A DNA stretch of 64,000 nucleotides from CAVVSD01 sp963837655 (GTDB lineage: Bacteria; Actinomycetota; Thermoleophilia; Solirubrobacterales; Solirubrobacteraceae): NCBI GenBank assembly GCA_963837655.1, contig CAWIOK010000006.1, positions 248,001 to 312,000 on the forward strand. Reading direction: 5' to 3'. Position 1 is the stretch's first letter; each line of letters opens with the position of its first letter. Positions 50,956 to 58,870 of the stretch are shown here, in pieces. Below the pieces are notes generated by a model. That model saw only the letters and a list, made by a program, of their open reading frames with translations, ran no database searches and was not told the origin of the DNA. Position numbers and translations under genes: made by a program.

Positions 50956-53900
50956 CTACGCCGCAGCTTCGCGCGGCAGCCGGCGCGAGATGACCTTCGA
51001 GACGCCATCGTCCCCCATCGAGACGCCGTACAGCACGTCGGCCGCCTCCATCGTGCGTCGCTGATGCGTGACGACGATGAACTGCGCGCGGTCGGCGTAC
51101 GTGCGGACGAGGTCGAGGAACCGGGTGATGTTGAGGTCGTCGAGCGCGGCCTCGACCTCGTCGAGGATGTAGAACGGGCAGGGCCGGGCGAGGAAGACCG
51201 AGAACAGGAACGCCAGCGCGGTCATCGACTTCTCACCGCCGGACAGCAGCGTCAGGCGCTTCATCGACTTGCCTGCCGGGGTGATCTCGATCTCGACGCC
51301 CGTGCGGTCCTCCTCGGGGTCCTGCTCCTCCTCGGCCTCGGCGACGGCCTCTCCCGACTCCTCAGGGGCGTCGTCGACGGGACGCGGTCCCGTGTCCTCG
51401 TGGACGAGCCGCAGCCGTCCGCGGCCGCCGGGGAACAGCTGCGCGGCGAGCTCCTCGAAGTTGGCCGCCGCCGCAGCGAACGTCTGCTCGAACGTCTCAC
51501 GAATCTGCTTGTCGGTATCGCGGACGAAGGACTTGAGCTCGCGCATCGCCGTCTCGAGGTCCGTCCGCTGACGTTCGAGCTCCTCGACGTGCGCGAGCGC
51601 CTCGTCGTACTCGGCCTTCGCGAGCGGGTTGACCGGCCCGAGCTGCTCGCGCCGGCGGGTGAGCCGCTCGATCCTGCTCTGGAGGTCGTGGGCCTGCTCG
51701 TCGGCCAGCGTGACCTCCCCCGGGATCGCGTCCAGGCCCAGGAGGCCGGCGAGCCGCGTCAGCTCGCGACCGGCGTCGGCGGCCTGGTCGCGCAGCTGCT
51801 GCGCGCGGACCTCGGCACGCATGAGCGCCTCGCCGTCGTCGCGCAGCTTGCGCTGGGTCTCGGCCTCGCGCGACGCGCACGACCGCAGGCGCTCCGCGTC
51901 GCCCTCGCCCGCCGCACGATCCGCGGACAGCTCCGCCTCCAGTGCCTCGACGCGGTTGGCCATCGCACCCGCGACCGCATCCAGAGCCGCGCCGAGCCGC
52001 TCGGCGACCGGAACGAGCGCGAGGTCGGCAGCGACCCCGTCGCGGAGCATCGCGATCTGGCGTGCGCGCACGTCGCGTTCGCGCGCCGCCCGCTCGGCGA
52101 CCCGACGCTCCGCGGCCAGCTCGCCTTCCAGCTGCGCCCGCCTGACAGCGGAGGCGCCCTCCTGGGGCGCCTTGCGCCGCTGCTCGATGAGCCAGCCCGT
52201 TCGGCGCACGTCCTCCTGCGCGGCGGTGCGCTCGCGGTCGGCGTCGCGCAGCGCGCGGTCGGCGGCCTCGCGTGCACGGTCGGCCTCGGCGACCCCCTCG
52301 CCCGCACGGTCGGCGGCGGTGCGCGCCTCGTGCTCGCGCCCGACGGCGACCTCTGAGGCGGCGATGAGCTCGTCGCGGCGATTGCGCTGCGCGAGCACGC
52401 GCTCCTCCCCGCCCTCGGCGGCCTGCTGGAGCTCTGCCGCGTCGCCGTTCCAGACGCGCCCGTCGCGCGTCACGGCGGTGCCGGTGAAGTCGTCGGGCAG
52501 CGTCCCGATGTCGTCGACGACCCACGCGCCGCCGAGCAGTCGCCGGGCCAGCGCGACGGCGCGGCCGGGTCCGCGCAGCAGATCGGCGAGCCGCAGGGCG
52601 CCGGCGACCGGCGCCGCTGCTCCAGGGGCGTCCGGGGGCTCCTGGTCGCCCACCACGAGCGCGCGGCCACCGTCGGAGCCCGCGCGATCCAGCGCGGCGG
52701 CGGCTGCGGTGCGGTCGTCGACGAGGGCAGCGCGAAGGCGGCCGCCGAGCACCGCTGCGAGCGCGCGCTCGCAGCCGGCCTGGACCTCGAGCTCGTCGGC
52801 GAGCGACCGTGCGCCGCCGGGCGCTCCCTGGTGCAGGCGCAGCGCCTGGTTGCACGCCGCCAGCTCGGAGCCGACGCGGGTCGCCTCGCGGCGTGCGGCC
52901 TCGACGTCGCGCTCGGCGTCGCGCCGCGTCGCCCGGGCCGCCTCGCTCGCGGCGTCGGCCTCGCGCAGCTGCGCTCGCCTGGACTCGGTCGCAGCCTTGA
53001 GCTCCTCGACCCGGGCGGTCGCCGCGGCGAGCTCCTGCTCGAGCGTCTCCAGTTCGCGGGCCAGCTCGCGCTCGTGCTCGGCGGCGAGCTCGGAGATCTG
53101 CGCCTCCAGGTCGGCCACGCGCGTGGAGTCCTCGGCGACGGGCACGTCCTCGAGCGCCTCGGCCTCCAACGCCTCCAGGCGGCGGGCCCGCCGCTGTGCG
53201 CGGTCGGCCGATTCGGCGCCGGTCGATCGCACGCGCTCCAGGCGCTGCACCACTCCGTCGGCCGCCGAGCGGGCGGCCCACACGCGCCGGGCGAGCTCCT
53301 CGCGACGTTCGCTGCGCTTGGCGAGCGCCTCCTCCGCGGCCTCGCGCTCGCGTCCGATGCCCTCCAACGCCTTCTCGGCCTGGTCGCGTGCCGCCCGTGC
53401 GACGTTCGCCTCGCTCTCGGCCTCCCTGAGCGCCGCGCTGCGGGCGCGCACGGCGTCGCGCGCGAGCTCCCAGCGCGCCTCGTTGACCTGGCGCTCCAGC
53501 CGCTCGTGCAGCTCCGCGGCCTCGGCCTGGCGCTTGAGTGGGCGCAGCCGTGTGCGCGCCTCGCGCTCCACGTCCAGCGCGCGCTCGAGGTTCGCCTCCG
53601 TGCGCTCGAGCTTGAGCTGTGCCCGGCGACGGCGCTTGCGGTGCTTGCCGAGCCCCGCGGCCTCCTCGATGAGCAGCCTGCGGTCGCGCGGCCGGGACGT
53701 GACGATCGCCTCGACCCGGCCCTGCGACACCACGGAGTGCATCTCCTTGCCCAGGCCGGTGTCGCTGAGGATCTCCAGGACGTCCACGAGGCGACAGCGC
53801 GCGCCGTTGAGCCGGTACTCGCCGTCGCCCGAGCGGTCCAGCCGGCGGAGGATCGAGATCTCCCCCACCGGCAGGTCGATCGTGCCGTCCGCGTTGTCGA

Positions 53901-54150
53901 GCACGAGCTCGACCTCGGCCGCCGAGCGCGCCTGCACGCCGCGGCCGCCGCCGAAGATGACGTCCTGCATCGACTGGCCGCGCACGGCGAGCGGCGACTG
54001 CTCGCCCATCGCCCAGAGCACGGCGTCGGTGACGTTGGACTTGCCCGAGCCGTTCGGCCCCACGATCACCGACACGCCGGGACCGAACTCCATCCGGGTG
54101 CGGTCCGGGAACGACTTGAAGCCCTTCATCGAGATCGACCGCAGGTGCAT
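50956..54150 (-). CDS. smc: Chromosome segregation protein SMC
   Basis: 1064-residue condensin ATPase. The N-terminal head has Walker A VGPNGSGKSN (~32-41) and Q-loop VRGQSMQDVIFGG. Coiled-coil arms (~165-430 and ~560-840) flank a hinge (~440-545, LADELEVQAGCERALAAVLGG). The C-terminal head has LLSGGEKSMTALAFLF and Walker B FYILDEVEAALDD. It is about 100 residues shorter than most bacterial SMCs (~1180), mainly in the arms, and has an acidic insert (VDDAPEESGEAVAEAEEEQD) just before the C-terminal head. ATG 54150 overlaps the rnc stop (TGATG). Confidence 0.95.
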   Translation of the reverse strand: MHLRSISMKGFKSFPDRTRMEFGPGVSVIVGPNGSGKSNVTDAVLWAMGEQSPLAVRGQSMQDVIFGGGRGVQARSAAEVELVLDNADGTIDLPVGEISILRRLDRSGDGEYRLNGARCRLVDVLEILSDTGLGKEMHSVVSQGRVEAIVTSRPRDRRLLIEEAAGLGKHRKRRRRAQLKLERTEANLERALDVEREARTRLRPLKRQAEAAELHERLERQVNEARWELARDAVRARSAALREAESEANVARAARDQAEKALEGIGREREAAEEALAKRSERREELARRVWAARSAADGVVQRLERVRSTGAESADRAQRRARRLEALEAEALEDVPVAEDSTRVADLEAQISELAAEHERELARELETLEQELAAATARVEELKAATESRRAQLREADAASEAARATRRDAERDVEAARREATRVGSELAACNQALRLHQGAPGGARSLADELEVQAGCERALAAVLGGRLRAALVDDRTAAAAALDRAGSDGGRALVVGDQEPPDAPGAAAPVAGALRLADLLRGPGRAVALARRLLGGAWVVDDIGTLPDDFTGTAVTRDGRVWNGDAAELQQAAEGGEERVLAQRNRRDELIAASEVAVGREHEARTAADRAGEGVAEADRAREAADRALRDADRERTAAQEDVRRTGWLIEQRRKAPQEGASAVRRAQLEGELAAERRVAERAARERDVRARQIAMLRDGVAADLALVPVAERLGAALDAVAGAMANRVEALEAELSADRAAGEGDAERLRSCASREAETQRKLRDDGEALMRAEVRAQQLRDQAADAGRELTRLAGLLGLDAIPGEVTLADEQAHDLQSRIERLTRRREQLGPVNPLAKAEYDEALAHVEELERQRTDLETAMRELKSFVRDTDKQIRETFEQTFAAAAANFEELAAQLFPGGRGRLRLVHEDTGPRPVDDAPEESGEAVAEAEEEQDPEEDRTGVEIEITPAGKSMKRLTLLSGGEKSMTALAFLFSVFLARPCPFYILDEVEAALDDLNITRFLDLVRTYADRAQFIVVTHQRRTMEAADVLYGVSMGDDGVSKVISRRLPREAAA

Positions 54151-54830
54151 CAGCCCGAGGCCTCCACCGGCGTCAGGTCGTCGAGCGCCGCGCGGGCGGC
54201 CTCCTGCTCGGCGGCCTTCTTGGAGCGGCCACGGCCGCGGCCGACCTCGGCGTCCTCCACCCGGGCGACGACCTCGAAGATGCGGTCGTGCGGCGGCCCG
54301 ATCTCCTCGGCGACCTCGTAGCCCACGACGCGGCCGGTGCGTGCCAGGCGCTCCTGCAGCGTCGACTTGAAGTCGATGGGGTTGCGGAGTGATTCCTCGA
54401 TCTCGGGCATGAAGGTCTCGACCACCGCCGCCGCCGTCCTGTCGTAGCCGACGTGCAGGTAGCACGCGCCGATGATGGCCTCCGTGACGGACGCCAAGAC
54501 CCGCTCGGTCTCGAGCATCGCCGCCCCGCCGCCGCCGGCCGGCGCCTGCGCGGCGAGCCGCTCGGGCACCCCGAGGCGCTCCGCGACGCCGCGGCACGCG
54601 GGGCCGGAGACGCTCTGCGCGCGGATCTTCGTGAGACGGCCCGCACCGAAGCGCTCGGCTTCCAGGCGCGGATACAGATGGGTCGTGACGGCCAGGCCGA
54701 GCACGGCGTCGCCCAGGAAGGCGAGGCGGGAGTAGGAGTCAGACCGGCGCTCGGTCCACGACGCGTGCGTGAACACCTGCCTGTACAGGTCCTCCGGCAG
54801 CTCGGAGAGCAGGTCCGCGAGCGCGGTCAG
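54150..54830 (-). CDS. rnc: Ribonuclease III, probable CTG start
   Basis: 226 residues. Catalytic signature SYSRLAFLGDAVLGLAVT (variant of ERLEFLGDAVL, with Ala for the first Glu) and the second acid in ITEAIIGACYLHVG; a C-terminal double-stranded RNA-binding domain (~150-222, FKSTLQERLARTG, GRGRSKKAAEQEAARAAL). No ATG, GTG or TTG occurs in frame near the conserved start; the CTG of CTGA at 54830 overlaps the acpP stop by 4 bases, like the ATGA couplings elsewhere here, giving LTALADLLSELPEDL. The Ala in place of the first signature Glu deserves checking. Confidence 0.88.
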   Translation of the reverse strand: MTALADLLSELPEDLYRQVFTHASWTERRSDSYSRLAFLGDAVLGLAVTTHLYPRLEAERFGAGRLTKIRAQSVSGPACRGVAERLGVPERLAAQAPAGGGGAAMLETERVLASVTEAIIGACYLHVGYDRTAAAVVETFMPEIEESLRNPIDFKSTLQERLARTGRVVGYEVAEEIGPPHDRIFEVVARVEDAEVGRGRGRSKKAAEQEAARAALDDLTPVEASG

Positions 54831-55090
54831 AGGTCGGCCTGCAGTCGGTCGCCGGCCTCCGCCACGACGAAGTCGACAGCGTCCCCCACGGTGCGGATCC
54901 GGGCGGCCTGCTCGTCCGGGATCCGGATGCCGTAGGAGTCCTCGAGCTCCTGGACGAGCGTGTAGAGGTCCAGCGAGTCGGCCTCGAGATCCTCGCGGAA
55001 CCGCGTCTCCTCGGTGACCCGTGCGGGATCGAGCTCGAGCTCGTCGGCCAGGTGGGACTGGATGAGGGCGAATACCTCGTCGCGCGTCAT
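54827..55090 (-). CDS. acpP: Acyl carrier protein
   Basis: 87-residue acidic four-helix carrier. The phosphopantetheine attachment Ser39 is in EADSLDLYTLV (DSL motif). It carries acyl chains for fatty acid and phospholipid synthesis; its neighbour PlsX uses acyl-ACP directly. ATG 55090 overlaps the plsX stop (ATGA), and its own stop overlaps the rnc start (CTGA). Confidence 0.95.
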   Translation of the reverse strand: MTRDEVFALIQSHLADELELDPARVTEETRFREDLEADSLDLYTLVQELEDSYGIRIPDEQAARIRTVGDAVDFVVAEAGDRLQADL

Positions 55091-56130
55091 GGTGTGCGAA
55101 CGCTAGACGCTTCGGCGGACGCGGCGGGACTGCGCCGCCGGGCGCCGGACTCCTCCAGCGCCTCGCGGGTGCGGCCGACGACGTCGCCGCGCACTCCGCG
55201 CGCAGCGAGAAGGATCGCCTGGGCGAAGCCCGCACGCGTGAAGCGGCCGTGGGCGACGATGCCGAGGCGCCGCAGGCCGAGCAGGTAGGCCCCGCCCGCC
55301 ACCTCCGGATCGATGTCCTCGCGCAGCGCGTGCAGCGGCTTGCGCAGCAGGAGCCCGCCCATGCGCCCTCGGGTCGTCTGCATCGCGACCTCGCGGATCG
55401 CCTCGATCGTGCGCTGCGACGTGCTCTCGATGAGCTTGAGGGCGACGTTGCCGGTGAAGCCATCGGTCACGACGACATCGGCGGCCCCGTGGAGGATCTG
55501 GGTGCCCTCGACGTTGCCGGCGAAGTCGATGAGCGAGGAGCCCTTGGCGCGCTCCGCGAGCGCGATGTGCGCCTCGCGCACGAGCGGCGTGCCGCGCGTT
55601 TCCTCCTCGCCGTTGGAGAGCAGCCCCACCCGCGGGCGCTCGATCCCGTGCACGACGCGTGCGAACGCGGCGCCCATGAACGCGAACTGCACGAGGTGCT
55701 CGGGGCGGACCTCGGCGTTGGCGCCCACGTCGAGCAGCGTCACCGGCTCGCCGGGCACCGGCAGCGTGAGCGCGAGCGCGGGACGCGAGATGCCCGGGTC
55801 GCGGCGGATGTGGAAGAGCCCAGCCGCCAGCGCAGTCCCGGTCGAGCCGGCCGCGACGAGCGCGTCGGCGTCCCCGGCGGCGACGGCGCGCGCGGCGCGA
55901 ACGATCGAGGAGTCGGGCTCCTGGCGCGTGGCGGCGACGGCGTCGGCGGCCTTGGCGATCGAGATGGGCGCGTCGACGATCTCGACGCCGGGTGCGGCCG
56001 GTCCGAGCGCGCCGGCGGGCCCGAAGAGCAGGACGCGGACGCCCTGTGCGGCCGCGATCGCGGCCCCGGCAGCGACCTCGGCAGGACCGAGATCAGCGCC
56101 GTTGGCGTCGACGGCGACCGTGACGGTCAC
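55087..56130 (-). CDS. plsX: Phosphate acyltransferase PlsX
   Basis: 347 residues. PlsX converts acyl-ACP to acyl-phosphate for phospholipid synthesis. Features: VAVDANGADLGPAEV (family DAMGGD-like N-terminus, here DANGAD), LVAAGSTGTALAAGL, LLDVGANAEVRPEHL, VLLSNGEEETRG-type and VTDGFTGNVALKLIE. GTG 56130 follows AGGAGCTCC; longer frames run into rpmF. 11 bases after rpmF. Confidence 0.93.
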   Translation of the reverse strand: MTVTVAVDANGADLGPAEVAAGAAIAAAQGVRVLLFGPAGALGPAAPGVEIVDAPISIAKAADAVAATRQEPDSSIVRAARAVAAGDADALVAAGSTGTALAAGLFHIRRDPGISRPALALTLPVPGEPVTLLDVGANAEVRPEHLVQFAFMGAAFARVVHGIERPRVGLLSNGEEETRGTPLVREAHIALAERAKGSSLIDFAGNVEGTQILHGAADVVVTDGFTGNVALKLIESTSQRTIEAIREVAMQTTRGRMGGLLLRKPLHALREDIDPEVAGGAYLLGLRRLGIVAHGRFTRAGFAQAILLAARGVRGDVVGRTREALEESGARRRSPAASAEASSVRTP

Positions 56131-56141
56131 TCGAGGAGCTC

Positions 56142-56345
56142 CTAGTGATCGTGATCGTGATCGTGCCCGTGACCGGGCGCGACCACTTCCCTGCCGCCGT
56201 AGTAGCCGCACACCGGGCACACCCGATGCGGACGGCGGGGGCTGTGGCACTGCGGGCACGCGTTGTAGGCCGGGGCAGCCACCTTGTGCTGCGAGCGGCG
56301 CTGCGTCGTGCGGGCGTGCGACTGCTTCTGCTTGGGTACGGCCAT
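56142..56345 (-). CDS. rpmF: 50S ribosomal protein L32 with His/Asp-rich tail
   Basis: 67 residues. MAVPKQKQSHARTTQRRS is the L32 N-terminus, followed by zinc-binding CPQC and CPVCGYYGGR. The C-terminus continues with an unusual GHGHDHDHDH tail that could bind metal. Small but certain gene. ATG 56345 overlaps the divergent acetyltransferase ATG in the palindrome CCATGG. plsX follows. Confidence 0.93.
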   Translation of the reverse strand: MAVPKQKQSHARTTQRRSQHKVAAPAYNACPQCHSPRRPHRVCPVCGYYGGREVVAPGHGHDHDHDH

Positions 56346-57201
56346 GGGCGAAGGAGAGTACCGCAGCGGCGACGTCGTCATACGAAGGATGCGCCTCGAG
56401 GACGCCGATCGCGTCGACGAGGTCGCCGACGGCGTGCTCGGCCACCACCGTCCGGCGCGCGATGAGGCGGGGCGCAAGACGCGTGCCCTACTGCGCTTCC
56501 AGCGCTGCCTCGAGCTCGATCCGGACGGTCAATGGGTCGCGGAGATCGAGGGCGCGGTGGTCGGCAGCACCAACGCGATCATGCGCGAGGGGATGTGGGG
56601 CCTGGGTCTCTTCGCAGTCGCGCCGGAGCATCAGGGCCGGGGAGTCGGGCGCCGGCTGCTCGAGGCCGCCCTCGCGTACGGCGACGGGGCGCGCGGTGGG
56701 TGGATCATGTCGTCGGAGGACCCGAAGGCGATGCGCCGCTACGCGCTGGCGGGGTTCGATCTGCGCCCCTGCGTCGCGGCGGCAGGGATGCTGCGCACGG
56801 ATCTGCCGGCCGTGGACGTCGAGGAGTCGACCGACCTGCGCCACGCGGAACCGATCTCGCGGGCGGTGCGCGGAGCGAGCCACGGCGGCGACCTCGGGCT
56901 GCTGCTCGACGCCGGCTGCCGGATGGTCACACTGGACGGCGGGTTCGCGATCCACGAGGACGGCACGGTGCGCGTCCTCGCCGCACTCGACGACGACACG
57001 GCCGCACGGCTCCTGGCCGCGTGCTTCGCGCAGGCGCCCCGCGGCGCGACGGTGCAGGTCGACCTCCTGACCGCCGGGCAGGACTGGGCGATCCGCCCGT
57101 GTCTGGACGCGGGCCTGGCCCTCTCGCCTGGCGGCGCGATCTTCACCCGCGGGGACGTCGGGCCGATGCGGCCCTACATCCCCAACGGGGCCTGGCTCTA
57201 A
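56344..57201 (+). CDS. GNAT family N-acetyltransferase, inserted between yceD and rpmF
   Basis: 285 residues. The N-terminal GNAT domain (~8-150) carries VVIRRMRLEDADRVDEV, LGLFAVAPEHQGRGVGRRLLEAAL (acetyl-CoA pyrophosphate-binding Q-G-R-G-V-G) and AMRRYALAGFDL. A degenerate second half (~160-285) resembles a duplicated GNAT fold. Substrate unknown. It is on the opposite strand to both flanking core genes: its ATG overlaps the rpmF start and its TAA overlaps the yceD stop. ATG 56389 is an alternative start that would free a short upstream region. Confidence 0.82.
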   Translation: MGEGEYRSGDVVIRRMRLEDADRVDEVADGVLGHHRPARDEAGRKTRALLRFQRCLELDPDGQWVAEIEGAVVGSTNAIMREGMWGLGLFAVAPEHQGRGVGRRLLEAALAYGDGARGGWIMSSEDPKAMRRYALAGFDLRPCVAAAGMLRTDLPAVDVEESTDLRHAEPISRAVRGASHGGDLGLLLDAGCRMVTLDGGFAIHEDGTVRVLAALDDDTAARLLAACFAQAPRGATVQVDLLTAGQDWAIRPCLDAGLALSPGGAIFTRGDVGPMRPYIPNGAWL

Positions 57202-57695
57202 TCGAACTTCAGCTGGTCGAGCGCGGCCCAGCGGGGGTCGGGCTCGCGCTCGTGGGCGTGGTCTGGTCCCGCCTCGTTGAGGTTCTCGCCGCAGACCGGG
57301 CACAGGCCGGCGCAGTCCTCGCGGCAGAGCACCTGCGGCGGGAGCGCGAGCACGATGGCATCGCGCGTCCAGGCCGCCACGTCGAGCACCTCGTTGTGCA
57401 CGTACGGGCTCGACAGCTCGTCGCCGCCGCCAGGCGCGTCCACCTCACGCGCGTCGACGTCGAGCGGGACGGACGCGTCGGCGAGGCATCGCATGCACGG
57501 CCCGCGCAGCTCGGAGTGGGTGCGCAGCCGCATGGCGTAGCCCTCCCCCGACATGCGCGAGATGTCGAGGATCACGTCGGCGGTTCGTGGGTCCAGCGAG
57601 TAGGTCTGCCCACCGAAGGAGACGTCATCGACCTCGACGGTGGTCTCGATGCGGCGGCCCTCTCCAGGGCGGAGCTTCAGTGCTGCGAGATCCAT
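57198..57695 (-). CDS. YceD/DUF177 family protein
   Basis: 165 residues. The conserved CMRCL (~67-71) and the C-terminal zinc-like CREDCAGLCPVCGENLN define DUF177, whose members are linked to 23S rRNA/ribosome assembly and almost always precede rpmF. Here that pairing is split by the opposite-strand acetyltransferase. ATG 57695 (MDLAALKLRPGEGRRIE); 17 bases after the P450 stop, so it may be read from the P450 transcript. Confidence 0.9.
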   Translation of the reverse strand: MDLAALKLRPGEGRRIETTVEVDDVSFGGQTYSLDPRTADVILDISRMSGEGYAMRLRTHSELRGPCMRCLADASVPLDVDAREVDAPGGGDELSSPYVHNEVLDVAAWTRDAIVLALPPQVLCREDCAGLCPVCGENLNEAGPDHAHEREPDPRWAALDQLKFD

Positions 57696-57712
57696 GCTTC
57701 CGAATGTAGTGC

Positions 57713-58870
57713 TCAGCCGAAGGCGATCGGCAGCGCCACCGGGCCGGTGTTGCCGGTCAGCGGCAGCCACCGGGGCTCGCCGTCGAGGCGCGCCGACGGC
57801 AGCCGTCTGGCCAGCAACGGAAGCGCCTCGCCCATGTCCGTCCGAGCGACGAAGTGCCCGAGGCAGTGGTGGATGCCACCGCCGAATCCGACGCCCCGCT
57901 CGCGCTCCACGGTGATGTCGAAATGGCTGGGATCGAACACCGCCGGGTCCGTGCTGGCAGAGGCCGACATCAGGTGCACGGTCGTGCCGCGGCGGAACTC
58001 GACGCCCTGGAAGACGAAGTCCTCGACGGGCTCGCGCGTCGTCCAGGTCGTCGTCGGCGCGACGCGCATCACCTCGTCGATCGCGGCGCGGCCCAGGTCG
58101 GGCCGCTCGCCCAGCAGCGCCCACTGCTCCGGATGCTCGAGGAACGTCGCCATGGCCAGCCCGAGCTGGTTGCGCGTCGTGTCGATGGCGCCGAACACGA
58201 GCAGGACGATCGAGCCGCGCAGCTCGTCGTCGTCGTCGAGGACCTCGAGCAACCGGGTCACGGCGTCGTCGGCCGGGCGCGCACGGCGGGCGGCGATCAG
58301 ATCGTCGGCGTAGCCGTACAGCCCCTCCAGCGCCGCCTCGACCCGCGGCAGATCGCGCGCTATGTGCACGCCGAGCGCCAGCCCGAGGTCCGTCGACCAC
58401 GCGGCGCACTGCGCGGCCTCCTCGTCGGGGAGCCCGAGGACCATGGTCGCCACGCGCGACGCGTAGGGCTCGGCGAACGCGGACATGAACTCGCAGCGCC
58501 CCTCGGCTGCGAAGCGGTCGACGAGCTCCACCGCCAGCGCGTGGAAGCGCGGCACGAGTGGCGTCACGTGCCGGGGCGCGAACGCCGGGACGAGCAGCCG
58601 GCGCAGCCGGTGGTGCTCGTCGCCCTCCAGGTTCAGGAGCGTCCGCGACCACCAGTCCACGAACGGCCCGGTCTCGACGCCGTTGTGCGCCGGCCACTTC
58701 GCGCTGCCCTGGACGAGGCGCCGGTCGGCCAGCAGCGCGCGCACCTCCGCGTAGCGCAGCACCGCGATCCCGTAGCCCGTCCTCGCCCACCAGCCCTGCT
58801 CGCGCGCCGCGCGCACCTCTGCCCCCGTGGCCGAGAACGACGGGTCGGCGAGGTCCAGGAACGCCGTCAC
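57713..58870 (-). CDS. Cytochrome P450
   Basis: 385-residue soluble bacterial P450 monooxygenase. I-helix GAIDTTRNQ (oxygen-activating Asp-Thr), K-helix ExxR in DEVMRVAP, and heme-ligand loop GFGGGIHHCLGHFVAR with its axial Cys. C-helix WxxxR-type HHRLRRLL. Substrate unknown; coupling to an acyl-CoA ligase suggests fatty acid, terpenoid or sterol-derived acids. No ferredoxin gene is beside it. Start ATG overlaps the ligase stop (ATGA). Confidence 0.93.
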   Translation of the reverse strand: MTAFLDLADPSFSATGAEVRAAREQGWWARTGYGIAVLRYAEVRALLADRRLVQGSAKWPAHNGVETGPFVDWWSRTLLNLEGDEHHRLRRLLVPAFAPRHVTPLVPRFHALAVELVDRFAAEGRCEFMSAFAEPYASRVATMVLGLPDEEAAQCAAWSTDLGLALGVHIARDLPRVEAALEGLYGYADDLIAARRARPADDAVTRLLEVLDDDDELRGSIVLLVFGAIDTTRNQLGLAMATFLEHPEQWALLGERPDLGRAAIDEVMRVAPTTTWTTREPVEDFVFQGVEFRRGTTVHLMSASASTDPAVFDPSHFDITVERERGVGFGGGIHHCLGHFVARTDMGEALPLLARRLPSARLDGEPRWLPLTGNTGPVALPIAFG

